The notes: generated by a model from the sequence alone, not told the origin. Numbered from the stretch's first letter, positions 35,406 to 45,715 are shown. The stretch is 64,000 bases of DNA from Streptococcus suis (GCA_002831545.1 CP025095.1:1736001-1800000); one strand, 5' to 3'. Program-made: numbers and translations.

Positions 35406-36496
35406 TAAGCATTCTCCGCTGCAAATTTTTTCATGAATTCAATCAATTCAACCACACCTTGACATGGGAAGGCATTGTAGAGGGATGCCCGCATCCCACC
35501 TACTGAACGGTGACCTTTGATGTTTTTAAAACCAGCTGCTGTTGCTTCTTTGACAAATTTGGCATCTAATTCTTCACTTGGTGAGACAAAAGGAATGTTC
35601 GCTACTGAACGCTCTTCTTTTTTACGAACAGGGTTGCTGTAAAAAGCTGACGCGTCAATGTAATCGTAAAGCAAACCAGATTTTTCACGGTTGATTTTTT
35701 CCATTTCGTCCACACCACCGATTTCCTTGACCCATTCAAAGACAAGTTTAGAAATGTAGATAGAGTAAGCTGGCGGTGTATTATAAAGAGAGTCATTTTC
35801 TGCTTGAATGCGGTAATCCAACATGCTTGAAAGCATTGGTTGGTCGTTGAGGAAATCCTCACGCACAATGACAACTGTTACTCCAGCTGGACCAATGTTC
35901 TTCTGAGCACCTGCATAAATCATGGCAAAGTCTTCCACATTGTAGCGAGCCGCCAAGATGTTTGAAGACATATCACCAATAACTGGAACACCGTTGGTAT
36001 CTGGAATATCGTAAACAGCTGTACCTTCAATGGTATTGTTGGTTGTCAAATGTACATAGGCAGCGTTTGGATCGATATCATTTTTATCGAAGGTTGGCAA
36101 TTCTGCATAGGTGATATCTTCTGTAGAGCCAAGCAAGATTGGTTCAAAGTCAATTGTTTTAGACAGCTTCACAGCCTCAGTATAGGCTTTTTTACCCCAT
36201 GAGCCACCGACAAGATAGTAGGCTTTTTTACCTTGGGCAAAGTTGAGAGGAATCATGGTAAATTCCAAAGATGCTCCACCTTGTAAGAACAACACCTTGT
36301 AGTTATCAGGAATAGCCATCAATTCACGAAGCGTCGCTTCAGCACCTTTAATAATATCATCGAAGTCCTTGGAGCGATGGGACATCTCCAAAACACTCAT
36401 TCCCGAACCATTGTAGTCCAAGAATTCAGCTTGAGCACGTTCAAGCACTGGTTTTGGCAATACTGCAGGACCTGCAGAGAAGTTGTAGATTGTCAT
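35405..36496 (-). CDS. serC: Phosphoserine aminotransferase
   Basis: 363 residues, PLP class V aminotransferase. The N-terminus [11 protein letters not shown], the Lys that binds PLP in [12 protein letters not shown] and the C-terminal [15 protein letters not shown] segment are typical. Makes O-phosphoserine in the second step of serine synthesis. First gene of the operon, with SD GGAGG and a TGATATAAT extended -10 about 30 nt upstream. No serB is visible here. Confidence 0.96.
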   Translation of the reverse strand: MTIYNFSAGPAVLPKPVLERAQAEFLDYNGSGMSVLEMSHRSKDFDDIIKGAEATLRELMAIPDNYKVLFLQGGASLEFTMIPLNFAQGKKAYYLVGGSWGKKAYTEAVKLSKTIDFEPILLGSTEDITYAELPTFDKNDIDPNAAYVHLTTNNTIEGTAVYDIPDTNGVPVIGDMSSNILAARYNVEDFAMIYAGAQKNIGPAGVTVVIVREDFLNDQPMLSSMLDYRIQAENDSLYNTPPAYSIYISKLVFEWVKEIGGVDEMEKINREKSGLLYDYIDASAFYSNPVRKKEERSVANIPFVSPSEELDAKFVKEATAAGFKNIKGHRSVGGMRASLYNAFPCQGVVELIEFMKKFAAENA

Positions 36497-36615
36497 AAAA
36501 TCCCTCCATTAAGTTAGTCTGTTCATTATATCACAAATATTCAGACAATTCCATAAAATATGCTGAGTTCTCAGAAAAGGTACGGAAAATACCTAAAAAC
36601 CAAAAAGACCAAGCA

Positions 36616-37482
36616 TTAGCCTAGTCCATGATATATATCGTATACTTCTTGTTTTTTGAGTTGGTAGCGTTTGGCCACTTCTTTGATAGCCTGATTAGGC
36701 TTGAGGCCTGCTGCAATTCGCTCTTCTACTTGGGCAATCAGGTCCACTTCTTTCACTGACTCAACCAAGTCTTCTTCAGAAGCACCTGCCACAATAATCA
36801 GACATTCCCCCTTGAGAGCATGATCTTCTAAATAGGCTACTATTTCTGAAATGCTTCCTCTCTGGTATTCTTCGTATAACTTGGTCAATTCTCGAACAAC
36901 CGTTACCTGACGATCACCATAAACTGTCAACATATTTTCTAAGGTATCTGCCACACGATATGGAGATTCATAGAAAATTTGCGTCTCAGGATAGGTCTTT
37001 TTTTCTTGGAAAAATTCTTTTTGCTGCCCCGCTTTTCTCGGTAAAAATCCATAAAAAATATGTGGCTGGGGTGCCAAACCAGATGCAATCAAGGCTGTAA
37101 TTCCCGCCGATGCTCCTGGAAGTGCTACAACAGGAATATCTTCCGCAATCGCTGCCCCTACCAGATCATGACCAGGATCCGAAATGGAAGGCAAGCCTGC
37201 ATCAGAAACTTGCGCAATGGACTGACCAGATTTGAGCCAATCAATCAAAACTGGAATTTTTTCATGGGCATTGTGTTCATGAAAGGATATTTGCTTGGTT
37301 TCTACTTCAAAATGTTTGAGTAGGAGGCCTGTATTTCTCGTATCTTCCGCTGCAATTATATCCACCTCTTTCAAAATCTGAACAGCTCGGAATGTCATAT
37401 CCTGTAAGTTTCCAATAGGCGTTGGCACCAGGTATAAAGTCCCAAAACTCGTCTGTCCCTTAAATGATTTTTGTACTTTCAT
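36616..37482 (-). CDS. rsmI: 16S rRNA (cytidine(1402)-2'-O)-methyltransferase
   Basis: 288 residues. Motifs LYLVPTPIGNLQDMTFRA, EDTRNTG, DAGLPSISDPG and LPGASA are diagnostic for RsmI. It methylates C1402 in the decoding centre. It follows yabA by 1 nt in a tmk-holB-yabA-rsmI operon, the usual Firmicutes order. Confidence 0.96.
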   Translation of the reverse strand: MKVQKSFKGQTSFGTLYLVPTPIGNLQDMTFRAVQILKEVDIIAAEDTRNTGLLLKHFEVETKQISFHEHNAHEKIPVLIDWLKSGQSIAQVSDAGLPSISDPGHDLVGAAIAEDIPVVALPGASAGITALIASGLAPQPHIFYGFLPRKAGQQKEFFQEKKTYPETQIFYESPYRVADTLENMLTVYGDRQVTVVRELTKLYEEYQRGSISEIVAYLEDHALKGECLIIVAGASEEDLVESVKEVDLIAQVEERIAAGLKPNQAIKEVAKRYQLKKQEVYDIYHGLG

Positions 37483-37483
37483 C

Positions 37484-37801
37484 CTAATCTCGATTCAATA
37501 ATTCTACACAGAACATACAAGGTTCATCATTATCCCTACGTTGACCATAAGAGAAGGTACAAATATGGAAACCATCTTCGTAAATATTCTCCAAATTCTC
37601 CTTACCAAAGTTGGAAGATTTATGGCCTGTCTTATCATCTTTTTCCAAACGTTCGCGCAACTTGGAATTTTCCAAACGGAGGGTCGTATTTTCATCAATA
37701 ACTCCCTGTAAATGCTTTTTGATAGCATCCACTTCTGCCAACGTGGTTAGAAGATTCTGCGAAAAATCATCTAGGGCATCAAAAATTTCTTTTTTATCCA
37801 T
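37484..37801 (-). CDS. yabA: Replication initiation control protein YabA
   Basis: 105 residues: an N-terminal coiled coil ([17 protein letters not shown] to RLRERLEK region) that tetramerises, and a C-terminal zinc-binding part [20 protein letters not shown]. It restrains initiation by contacting DnaA and DnaN. Lies between holB and rsmI as usual. Confidence 0.94.
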   Translation of the reverse strand: MDKKEIFDALDDFSQNLLTTLAEVDAIKKHLQGVIDENTTLRLENSKLRERLEKDDKTGHKSSNFGKENLENIYEDGFHICTFSYGQRRDNDEPCMFCVELLNRD

Positions 37802-37820
37802 TATCTCCCTTTCTTTTATT

Positions 37821-38705
37821 TTACAGAGTTATATACTCTAGACTATTTTGTAGACTTACGTTTGCCTGCCACATCTTCTTAGCCTTAAGAACAGCATCCA
37901 TTTTTTCACGTACGTTTGCCGATTCCATCATTTTCTCAGATAATATCAGACTCAGAAGGTCAAATAAACGTCCCTGCTCAGCTTTTTCCACAGCTAAAGA
38001 CACTAGGATTCCAACTTGCAAATAAGCACGTGTAGGCTCCACCAAGAGCAAGTCTGTAAATTTCTTTGCCTGTCCCATCAAATCTAAAAAGTTTTTATTT
38101 TCTGCTAACTTTTTCGCTTCTTCTTGACTTGAAACCAGTTGAGCTAAAAGATTCGCTTGTGTTTTTAACAAGCCCTCCTCTTCTAACATTCGCTCCATGG
38201 CCGGAATATTTTTAGGAAAACCTATAATCTGTGTCCGACTCTTGATAGTAGGAAGGACAGCTTCTTCCTGATTGGTCAATAAGAAGATGTGAATGGCTGA
38301 CTGAGGTTCTTCAATCACTTTTAGCAAAGAGTTGGCTGCGTTAGCATGCATTTTCTCAGCATCACGAATAATGAAAACCTGCTTATTGGATTCAAATCCA
38401 GATTGTGAAAAATTCTTAACTAATTCACGTATCGTATCTGTTTTGATAACATTTCCCTGCGGTGCAATAACAGTAAAATCTGAAAACTCATTTGCTTCAA
38501 TTAGGCGACAAGACCGACACTTCTGACAAGGAAGGGCGCCTTCTTTCTCCTGACAAAATAACGATTGACTGAGAAAAATTGCCATATCAAAACTAGCAAA
38601 GTCACCTGAAAATAGATAGGCATGCGCCAAACGTCTCTGCTCTAAAATTGTCACAAAACGTTGAAATACATTGGGTTGTAAGTTTCTAAGTTCTTCAATC
38701 TTCAT
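37821..38705 (-). CDS. holB: DNA polymerase III subunit delta'
   Basis: 294 residues, clamp-loader AAA+ subunit. A zinc module [15 protein letters not shown] near residue 60 and the segment [13 protein letters not shown], the usual delta' signature, are present. The P-loop is degenerate (FSGDFASF), as expected for delta', which does not hydrolyse ATP. The ATG overlaps the tmk stop codon. Confidence 0.94.
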   Translation of the reverse strand: MKIEELRNLQPNVFQRFVTILEQRRLAHAYLFSGDFASFDMAIFLSQSLFCQEKEGALPCQKCRSCRLIEANEFSDFTVIAPQGNVIKTDTIRELVKNFSQSGFESNKQVFIIRDAEKMHANAANSLLKVIEEPQSAIHIFLLTNQEEAVLPTIKSRTQIIGFPKNIPAMERMLEEEGLLKTQANLLAQLVSSQEEAKKLAENKNFLDLMGQAKKFTDLLLVEPTRAYLQVGILVSLAVEKAEQGRLFDLLSLILSEKMMESANVREKMDAVLKAKKMWQANVSLQNSLEYITL

Positions 38706-39340
38706 GTTCTTTCTGCAAACCGTTTCCTAATGACCGCCAGAGCATCTGCAACAACAGCCTCTAGTGGCTGGCTGGCATCAATCTTTACAAACCGCTCTGG
38801 TTCCTGCTCTAAAATACTAAGATAGCCTTGACGCACCCGTCTATGCATATCTGCTTTTTCCATATCCAAGCGATCCACATCACGGTCAGCATTGCGGGCA
38901 ATTCGAGCCAGCCCCTCTTCTGTATCAATATCAAAATAGAGGGTTAAATCTGGCTTTAAACCATCTGTTGCAAACTGGTTAAGCCAATGAATGTCGTCTA
39001 TATCCAAACCCCGTCCAAATCCTTGATAGGCAATAGAGGAATCGATAAAACGATCAATCAAGAGCAATTTCCCCTGTGCCAAGGGTGGAAGAATCTTCTC
39101 TTTCAAATGCTGACGTCGTGCTGCAATGAACAATAACAGCTCCGTCTTATCATCCATCGCTGTATTTGCAGGATTGAGAATTATATTGCGAATTTCTTCT
39201 GCAATAGCCACCCCACCTGGCTCTCTAGTTGTGACTACTTCTGGCCCCAATTCCTGCAAGGCTGGCAATAACTGTTGCAATACCGTTGTTTTCCCTGCCC
39301 CATCTGGACCTTCAAATGTAATAAAAAAACCGTTTCTCAT
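38702..39340 (-). CDS. tmk: Thymidylate kinase
   Basis: 212 residues from the ATG at 39340, chosen over an upstream ATG because GAGGGAAAG is the only SD and the frame then starts at [19 protein letters not shown]-loop [23 protein letters not shown] and the lid segment [11 protein letters not shown] are present. It phosphorylates dTMP. First gene of the tmk-holB-yabA-rsmI run. Confidence 0.96.
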   Translation of the reverse strand: MRNGFFITFEGPDGAGKTTVLQQLLPALQELGPEVVTTREPGGVAIAEEIRNIILNPANTAMDDKTELLLFIAARRQHLKEKILPPLAQGKLLLIDRFIDSSIAYQGFGRGLDIDDIHWLNQFATDGLKPDLTLYFDIDTEEGLARIARNADRDVDRLDMEKADMHRRVRQGYLSILEQEPERFVKIDASQPLEAVVADALAVIRKRFAERT

Positions 39341-39514
39341 CTTTCCCTCGCTCTTAGTACCAGTATGCACAGTCCAGCACTTCACTTGTGAAGACTGGTT
39401 CTTAGATATTCATTCCATTTTACCAAAAATTAGTCAAAAAATCACTTGAAAATTGACTTGTTTTTATGGAGAAAATCTTTTAAAATTGATATATACACAT
39501 ATTCGGAGGTGCTT

Positions 39515-40381
39515 ATGGTTCGTTTGAAAAATATTTTACTTATTTTGCTTGGTGCAGGGCTATTTGCCTTTGGGCTAAATTATTTAATCATGCCCAATCG
39601 TCTATTCGAGGGTGGCGCAACTGGATTGACGCTGATTATTTACTACCTTTTTCATATTCAACCTTGGATAATGAACATTGTAATTAATATTCCATTGTTC
39701 ATCCTCGGGTGGAAAATACTCGGAAAGAAAACTCTCTATCTCAGTATCTTAGGAACCTTTAGTGTTACCTTTTGGTTGGCCATTTTTGAAAAAATCCATT
39801 TTTCAATCAATCTACAACAAGATTTGATACTCGTTAGTATCCTGGGTGGGATTCTTATGGGACTAGGATTAGGAACCATCTTCCGTGCTGGCGGAACGAC
39901 TGGGGGAAGCGATATTATTGCTCGTATAGGTCATAAATTCCTACCTTACTCCATTGGACAAATCATTCTTGCAGTTGACATCCTCATCCTAACTCTGATT
40001 GTTATTGTTTTTAAAGACCTTCGTACCGTACTCTATACCTTAATGATGCTGACAATTGCTTCTAGAATGATTGATTTTGTTACAGAGGGCGGATATGGTA
40101 GCAAGGGTGTTATGATTGTTTCTCAAAAATCTGACCAATTGGCTCAGGCTATTGATTGTGAAATCGAGCGTGGTGTCACCTTTATCAAGGCACAAGGTTT
40201 CTACAGCAAAGCCGATGTCAACATGATTTACTCGGTCATATATAAGAGCCAACTCCAAGAGATGAAGGAGCTTATTCACCGCATTGACCCCCACGCATTT
40301 ATCACCATTACAGACGCACATGAAGTGCTCGGTGAGGGATTTACTTTAGATCGAGATAAAAAACCAATAGAACGCCATTAA
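39515..40381 (+). CDS. YitT family membrane protein (DUF161/DUF2179)
   Basis: 288 residues from the ATG at 39515, selected by SD CGGAGG; an upstream start at 39446 has none. Five or six TM segments (LKNILLILLGAGLFAFGLN, NEXT helices) are followed by a soluble DUF2179 domain (KSDQLAQAIDCEIERGVTFI, ending near DAHEVLGEGF). Streptococci carry several paralogues of unknown function. Divergent from tmk, convergent with telA, with a shared terminator. Confidence 0.88.
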   Translation: MVRLKNILLILLGAGLFAFGLNYLIMPNRLFEGGATGLTLIIYYLFHIQPWIMNIVINIPLFILGWKILGKKTLYLSILGTFSVTFWLAIFEKIHFSINLQQDLILVSILGGILMGLGLGTIFRAGGTTGGSDIIARIGHKFLPYSIGQIILAVDILILTLIVIVFKDLRTVLYTLMMLTIASRMIDFVTEGGYGSKGVMIVSQKSDQLAQAIDCEIERGVTFIKAQGFYSKADVNMIYSVIYKSQLQEMKELIHRIDPHAFITITDAHEVLGEGFTLDRDKKPIERH

Positions 40382-40382
40382 A

Positions 40383-40415
40383 CAAACCTGCAGTTTCGCT
40401 GAACTGCAGGTTTTA
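40383..40415. terminator. Bidirectional terminator between yitT and telA
   Basis: AAACCTGCAGTT-TCGCTG-AACTGCAGGTTTT, a perfect stem with T-runs both ways. Confidence 0.9.
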
Positions 40416-40417
40416 TA

Positions 40418-41689
40418 TTATTGATTGGTTTCAAGTGCTTGCTCTGCCTCAGACTGTGCTTCTTTGCCTTGCTCCAGCAAAGCAGCAATGATTTTTTGGT
40501 CACGTAGCTTAACAGAATCGTTGATAGTCTCTGCTGACCGTACAATAGCTGCTTCCAACTCCCGACGTTTCTGACGCCCTTCATCTATAGCTGCAATAAT
40601 GCCATTATTTTGGGCAACCAAACTTTCTGCCAATTTGGTAACAGATGCTACTGAAAGGGTCGGATTCTGAGCTGTGCGTTCCATCATCGGGATGGCTTCT
40701 TTTGATGTATCCGCAAGCATTTGAAGGGCAGCATTATTAGCATTGACAATCGCATCTGCCGTCTGGCTAGACTTGATAGATTGTTGTAAGATGCCCAACT
40801 GTGCAATGGACAATTTCATTGTTGGAATAGTATTGCGACGTAACATCCCAAGGCGCTGTTTCATATCCGAAGAAACCTTGACCAGATTACGCATCTGCGG
40901 TGTCGTTGTCCACGCGACATACAAGCGACTCATATACTCAGAATGTTGTTGTTCGAGGATATTAGCAACCTCTGTTACACGTGCTAACTTCTCAGAAGCT
41001 ACTTGATAATCTACCGTAGTTGGTTGCAGACCTGCCAAGCGTTCTTGCTCTGCTTTTGCTCGCTGGGCAGCCTCTTGACCAGTCGCTTCAATAAAGGCGA
41101 TGACCCCCACCAAATTCTCGATAGACTTGGTATTATTTTCAATCAAAAGCTCTGCAGAAACAATATTGCGCGCCAACACCTCTTCCTGCTTGACCACACT
41201 GGCTGCCATGCTGTCCATTTTCTTTTCAATGGTCTGCGAATCGAAGTAAAATTCCTGCAAATCATTCTTGGTCTGCTTGAAGAGACGTTGGAAAAAGCCT
41301 GGTTTCTTCTCTAACTCGGCAGTTGTTGAAATGTCCTTATACTTAGCCACAAAGCCATTCAATTCACGGTTAGTATTGGCCAACAGCTCATCCACCTGTG
41401 GAATTTCTATCTTTTTCTGTTCAGACAGAATGTGGTTGACCGTCGCATTGACTTCTTCTACGGCTTCCTTACCAAAGTCCAAGAGAGCATTCTGGTTGGC
41501 CAAGAAATTATCTACCAATTGCGGTGCCTTAGCACGAATACCTGTCTGTTGTTCTGGTTTCAACTGTGCCAAGAAAGATACCTTGGTAGTATCCCCAGCT
41601 GGTGTTGCTTGAATGATCTCTGTGGTCTTGTCCTTGGTTGACAAACTATTGTTGGCAATCTGATCAATATCGAAATTAAATCCTGACAT
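40418..41689 (-). CDS. TelA-like toxic anion resistance protein
   Basis: 423 residues, almost wholly helical. It matches the TelA/KlaA family: FLAQLKPEQQTGIRAKAPQLV near the N-terminus, EKKPGFFQRLF region, VAWTTTPQMRNLV and MLGMLRRNTIPTMK-like segment. Roles proposed include tellurite and peptide stress response. It follows XpaC by 1 nt and the two form the usual pair. Confidence 0.9.
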   Translation of the reverse strand: MSGFNFDIDQIANNSLSTKDKTTEIIQATPAGDTTKVSFLAQLKPEQQTGIRAKAPQLVDNFLANQNALLDFGKEAVEEVNATVNHILSEQKKIEIPQVDELLANTNRELNGFVAKYKDISTTAELEKKPGFFQRLFKQTKNDLQEFYFDSQTIEKKMDSMAASVVKQEEVLARNIVSAELLIENNTKSIENLVGVIAFIEATGQEAAQRAKAEQERLAGLQPTTVDYQVASEKLARVTEVANILEQQHSEYMSRLYVAWTTTPQMRNLVKVSSDMKQRLGMLRRNTIPTMKLSIAQLGILQQSIKSSQTADAIVNANNAALQMLADTSKEAIPMMERTAQNPTLSVASVTKLAESLVAQNNGIIAAIDEGRQKRRELEAAIVRSAETINDSVKLRDQKIIAALLEQGKEAQSEAEQALETNQ

Positions 41690-41690
41690 T

Positions 41691-42518
41691 TTATCCCTCT
41701 TTCTTCTTCATCATGCGCAGGCTGATTTCAAAATCCTGCATACCTGCTTCGTTAAATTGTTTAATGGTATCGTCCAAATCCTTATCAAACATTTCCATGG
41801 CTGATTTTGCCTGCACCAGTCGTTCTTCTGCGTTAAAATAATCTTTCGGTGATTTTTTGATTTTCAAATACCCCTGTAAAATATCGTTAAACCGATTCAT
41901 ATTGGCCTCATGGATAGCTGTCAATTCTTCCCGCTTATCTGTCGCCTTTTCCAGCTTTTCAAGAATAACAAGATTGTCTCTTTGAATATTACAATAGGTT
42001 TCTAGAATTTCAGGAGCTATATCCGCTATCATGCCTTGTTCATCCATCACAGCATTACCACCAGTAGAAAACTGTGTGTCAGTATTTTTTTCTGTTTTAG
42101 CTTCTGGCAGTTTTAAATGATATTTTAGTTGCAAGGTATCTACAACTTCTTTACTTTCATATCCATTCAGATATTTTCCAACTTTTTGATAGAGCTGATC
42201 TAATTCAAATAATTGTCCTAACAGTCTGTTTCGCAACTGTAACACAACCTTATCCTCACTCTTTTCCACCAAGAGCTCTTGATGCTTTTCATAGCCCGAA
42301 CGAATAGATAGCGTTAATGCCTGCAAGCGTTTTATAGAATCTCCATTCAAAAAACGCTGGATAGCCTCTCTCTTGTAAAAATAGCCAATTAAGAGCCCAA
42401 TGGGCAATAAGATATACCAGAAACTCATGACAAAACCGATTGCCAATAAAACAAGGAGGGCCACAAGTCCTGAATTATTTTTACCATATTTCTTATACTT
42501 TTTATATTTGTACCCCAT
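41691..42518 (-). CDS. XpaC / 5-bromo-4-chloroindolyl phosphate hydrolysis family protein
   Basis: 275 residues: two N-terminal TM segments (LVALLVLLAIGFVMSFW and an adjacent one), then helical cytoplasmic part. Paired with TelA as in many Firmicutes. The enzymatic name of the family is historical; no hydrolase motif is seen. First gene of the pair, just after a dispersed repeat. Confidence 0.85.
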   Translation of the reverse strand: MGYKYKKYKKYGKNNSGLVALLVLLAIGFVMSFWYILLPIGLLIGYFYKREAIQRFLNGDSIKRLQALTLSIRSGYEKHQELLVEKSEDKVVLQLRNRLLGQLFELDQLYQKVGKYLNGYESKEVVDTLQLKYHLKLPEAKTEKNTDTQFSTGGNAVMDEQGMIADIAPEILETYCNIQRDNLVILEKLEKATDKREELTAIHEANMNRFNDILQGYLKIKKSPKDYFNAEERLVQAKSAMEMFDKDLDDTIKQFNEAGMQDFEISLRMMKKKEG

Positions 42519-42533
42519 AGAGCCTCCTCATAC

Positions 42534-42986
42534 GAGGCTGGGCAAAAAGCCCAGCACCGCTTCTCAAAGTTAGTGTCAACATCTCAGCGCAGTGGTTGAT
42601 TGGGTTTAACAGTCCAGTGGACTGTTAAAGGTTGGAGATAGGATTTGCGAAGCAAATCTCAGCAATTCGTGTTTTACACTCCAAATCTAACCACTACGAC
42701 TGATGCGAACAGAGTTCGCCTTATCTCCAACCTCAAACTGTCTCCCAGACAGTTTTGTAGCGAACTTTGTTCGCTCTATTTCCAACTTCCAACTGTCCCC
42801 CAGACAGTTTTGTAGCGAACTTTGTTCGCTCTATTTCCAACTTCCAACTGTCCCCCAGACAGTTGGAACTATGCGGGGGTGGGAGTGAAACAGTCTGGGA
42901 ATAGACTGTTTCAGCTCAACAACTAGAAATAAAGACTTGTTGACGAACTCTTCTATGAATGGTTGAGTTCTTTCCCACTCCCATTC
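42534..42986. repeat. Dispersed structured repeat, copy 1
   Basis: About 450 bp, starting GAGGCTGGGCAAAAAG and ending near TTCCCACTCCC. It shares its first 200 nt and last 130 nt with 46704-47047. It is dense in inverted repeats: AACAGTCCAGTGGACTGTT, GATTTGC-GAA-GCAAATC, CTGTCTCCCAGACAG and AACAGTCTGGG...AGACTGTT. No open reading frame with an RBS is present, and no gene lies in 42519-43018. Confidence 0.8.
42753..42862. repeat. 55-bp tandem repeat, two perfect copies
   Basis: Units 42753-42807 and 42808-42862 are identical, each holding GCGAA-CTTTG-TTCGC and a TGTCCCCCAGACA hairpin. They occur only in repeat copy 1. A third, shorter copy of the CAGACAG hairpin lies upstream. Confidence 0.92.
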
Positions 42987-43017
42987 CCCTAAAATACTAG
43001 AATGATAGCTAAAGAAA

Positions 43018-43040
43018 ACAACCGAGAAATCTCGGTTTTT
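43018..43040 (-). terminator. Terminator of the CBS/ACT protein gene
   Basis: Minus strand AACCGAGATTTCTCGGTT then GTTTTC, overlapping the last codon. Confidence 0.7.
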
Positions 43041-43695
43041 AAATGTTTTTAGCAACAGTCGGAACCAAGCTATCCACTTGGATACCTGCACCCTCGAAAA
43101 GAGTTCGAACTTCTTCAACATCAACTTTTCCGTCAATCTGCACTTCGATGACAACTTTTCCAGACTTGGTAGCAAGTTGCACAGTAGATACAATATTATA
43201 ATCCTTATCTGCCACCAATCGAATAATTTTTTCTAACTCCCCTGCCTTATTTTCAACAAGGAACCGAGCGCGTACTCCTTCTTCTCCATAACCTGAGACA
43301 TGAAGAAAAGCTGCAAAAATATCACGATCAGTAATAACTCCATAGAGTTGACCATTATCCACGACTGGTAAGATACCGACCTTGTTTTTGTACATGAGAT
43401 AGACTGCATCTTCTAGACTGGCATAGCCAGAAACGGTAATGACGTTCTTAATCATCACATCCTTGACCTTAGTCTTATTCAAAAGGTAGTTCATCTCGTA
43501 AATAGATAGGCTAGTTGCCTTCGATGGACTAGCTTCTGCGATCGTTCCCTCAGTGACCAAACCAACCAACTTATCATTTTCAATAACAGGTAGACGGTGC
43601 AAATCCTGTTCACGCATAATATCTGCAGCGTGTGCAATGGTTGTATCTGGTGAAATGTAAACAACTTTACGGGTCATAAAATCTTTAACTGACAT
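43039..43695 (-). CDS. CBS-pair and ACT domain protein (AcuB-like)
   Basis: 218 residues: two CBS domains (about 7-60 and 78-132, each with the pattern MTRKVVYISPDTTI / MIKNVITVSGYASL) and a C-terminal ACT-like domain (ARFLVENKAGELEKIIRLV). CBS pairs bind adenosine nucleotides. It stands near the liv operon in other streptococci; the IS and repeats now separate them. Its promoter lies inside the 73-bp repeat at 43726. Confidence 0.9.
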   Translation of the reverse strand: MSVKDFMTRKVVYISPDTTIAHAADIMREQDLHRLPVIENDKLVGLVTEGTIAEASPSKATSLSIYEMNYLLNKTKVKDVMIKNVITVSGYASLEDAVYLMYKNKVGILPVVDNGQLYGVITDRDIFAAFLHVSGYGEEGVRARFLVENKAGELEKIIRLVADKDYNIVSTVQLATKSGKVVIEVQIDGKVDVEEVRTLFEGAGIQVDSLVPTVAKNI

Positions 43696-43725
43696 AGGAC
43701 TTCCTCCTTTGGTAAATCATACTTT

Positions 43726-43798
43726 ATTATACCACAAATCCGAAAACGATTTCAATATTTAATGAAAAGAAATGAAAATCAATTCTTATCCAATACCT
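43726..43798. repeat. 73-bp direct repeat flanking the IS, left copy
   Basis: Identical to 45716-45788, bases ATTATACCACAAATCC at one end and TTATCCAATACCT at the other. It carries the -10 (TATAAT, minus) and a TTGAAA -35 of the CBS/ACT gene plus a duplicated tail of queH, so it is a target duplication and not an IS end. Confidence 0.95.
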
Positions 43799-45715
43799 CC
43801 CGACTTTCTCACTTATTTTTTCAAAAAAATGCCATAAGTGCTTGATATAGTTGAATTTTTTGAATAATTTTTATCATTATTCTTGTTGTATATGGTTATG
43901 TATGTTATAATGTAACTATGGCATTTATCAAAACAACAACGAACAAAGAAGGTCGGACCCATGTCTACCTAGTCGAGGGATATCGTAAAGATGGCAAGGT
44001 CAAACAACGGATCCTAAAAAAATATGGCTTATTGGACGAACTTGAAAAAGACGATCCCGCTATTCTTGACCGATTAAAACAAGAAGCTAAGCAAGGGATT
44101 TTAACAGATAAGAAAACTCTAACAGTTGACTATGATTTGCTTGCTCCTATGTATGAACCAGATAAGTCTTATGGTTGGATGGTACTAGATGGTTTGTTTG
44201 AGGAATTGGAGTTATCTCATTTTTTAAAATCCCGACCTCATAAGGCTGACTACGACTTGGTTCAAGTGCTAAAGCTACTTGTCTTTCAGCGTATCTTACA
44301 TCCGAATAGTAAACTTGCGACATATGCTTCTCAGGGTGATTTGTTTGGAGATTGGTCAGTTAGTCGCAATGCTATCTACCGTTCTTTGGATCTCTTGAAC
44401 TCACTAAAAGAGGACCTTCAACTACATCTGCACAAGGAAGTAAGTCGACTGACAAAGCGTGAAGCTCGTCTGGTTTTCTATGATGTTACTAACTATTACT
44501 TTGAAACAGATATCCCTGATAGTGAAGAGGTATCAGAGAGCGGAACAATTCTCAAAGAGGGCTTGCGTAGGAGGGGACCGAGTAAGGAACACAGACCTAA
44601 GCCTATAGTGCAACTGGGATTGTTTATGGATACCAACGGTATTCCAATCAGCTATAAATTATTCAGAGGCAATCAGACAGACCCTGTGACTTATCTTCCT
44701 GCTGTTGAAGAAGTAAAGAAACAATTTGGGATTGAACGAATTGTAGTTGTGGCAGATAAGGCAATGAATAGTCAAAATAATGTTTCAGCTATGGAGAAGC
44801 AAGGAGATGGCTGGATCTTCTCACAAAAGCACCGTGGGAAACGTGGTGCTCCGAAGGATATTCAAGAAAAAATATTGGAAGAATCTGGTTGGCAGTTTAA
44901 TCAAGAGATCACTTTCGCTAAAAAGTCTTACATTCGAGAGAGAAAACTTGGGACCAAGAAGGATTCTCCAACCGTTAGAGAAAAAGTACTAATGACCTGG
45001 TCAAAGAAATATGAAGATAGAGAACGGATTCGACGTGAAGGGGCTCTTGACTATGCCAATAAGCTAACTGATGCGGAATTGTTTCGACAAACGAGTAAGA
45101 AGGGCGGAAAGAAATATCTTGAATTGAGCTATTTGGATAAGGAAACCGGAGAGGTTAAACCATTTTCGCCACTTATCCGAATTGACCAAGAACAGGTCGA
45201 ATTTGATGCTCAATTTGATGGAGTTCATGTCCTTGTGACCAGTGAGACTGAGATGAGCGATGAGGCTATGCTTGCTTCCTACAAGGAACTGTCTAAAATT
45301 GAGGATTGCTTCCGTGTAACTAAGATGGAGTTAGAAAGTCGTCCAGTCTATGTTTGGACAGAAGAACATATTCAAGCACACTTTTTAACATGCTTTATTG
45401 CCTTGGTTCACTTACGCTTACTCCAACATCAGATCGACTGGAAAATGAGTCCAGAACGGATTACTTCTGCTCTAAATAGTGCAAAGGCCACAAGATTGAG
45501 GGATGATTACTATAGGCTTCAAGAGAATTCCGATATGCAGGAGTTAAATAAGCTTTTGGGGTTTGATTGGACCAATGGAATTGTCAAATTTGAAACGCTT
45601 AAGAAGTATGGGAAACGTCCATACACAACAAAAAAATAAGAGAAAAGAACAGTGAAATCCCTTGATAGACAAGGGGTTAGCTGTTCTTTATGCTTTTTTA
45701 AGTGATAAACTTGGG
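43799..45715 (+). mobile_element. IS1634-family insertion sequence, complete, 1,917 bp
   Basis: Terminal inverted repeats CCCGACTTTCTCACTTA (43799) and CCCAAGTTTATCACTTA (from 45715 on the minus strand) match at 14 of 17 positions. One long transposase gene fills the element, followed by a terminator hairpin (AGAACAG...CTGTTCT). A 73-bp direct repeat flanks it; IS1634-type elements are known for long, variable target duplications. The element appears recent: the two 73-bp copies are identical. Confidence 0.92.
43918..45639 (+). CDS. IS1634-family transposase
   Basis: 573 residues, full length. DDE segments: YDVTNYYFETDI (first Asp), VVVADKAMNSQNN (second Asp) and ELSKIEDCFRVTKMELESRP (Glu with the Y/R-K/E-x-x signature). 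The N-terminus AFIKTTTNKEGRTHVYLVEG YRKDG is typical of this family. No frameshift, so probably active. Promoter TATAATG about 10 nt before the ATG gives a short leader. Confidence 0.94.
   Translation: MAFIKTTTNKEGRTHVYLVEGYRKDGKVKQRILKKYGLLDELEKDDPAILDRLKQEAKQGILTDKKTLTVDYDLLAPMYEPDKSYGWMVLDGLFEELELSHFLKSRPHKADYDLVQVLKLLVFQRILHPNSKLATYASQGDLFGDWSVSRNAIYRSLDLLNSLKEDLQLHLHKEVSRLTKREARLVFYDVTNYYFETDIPDSEEVSESGTILKEGLRRRGPSKEHRPKPIVQLGLFMDTNGIPISYKLFRGNQTDPVTYLPAVEEVKKQFGIERIVVVADKAMNSQNNVSAMEKQGDGWIFSQKHRGKRGAPKDIQEKILEESGWQFNQEITFAKKSYIRERKLGTKKDSPTVREKVLMTWSKKYEDRERIRREGALDYANKLTDAELFRQTSKKGGKKYLELSYLDKETGEVKPFSPLIRIDQEQVEFDAQFDGVHVLVTSETEMSDEAMLASYKELSKIEDCFRVTKMELESRPVYVWTEEHIQAHFLTCFIALVHLRLLQHQIDWKMSPERITSALNSAKATRLRDDYYRLQENSDMQELNKLLGFDWTNGIVKFETLKKYGKRPYTTKK

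Noticed and set aside
42753..42862. CRISPR-like array
   Set aside because: Only two units, adjacent with no spacer between them, and no cas genes.
43726..43798. 73-bp repeat as a terminal part of the IS
   Set aside because: The inverted repeats CCCGACTTT/CCCAAGTTT begin exactly inside it, and the repeat holds host sequence (queH end and CBS promoter).
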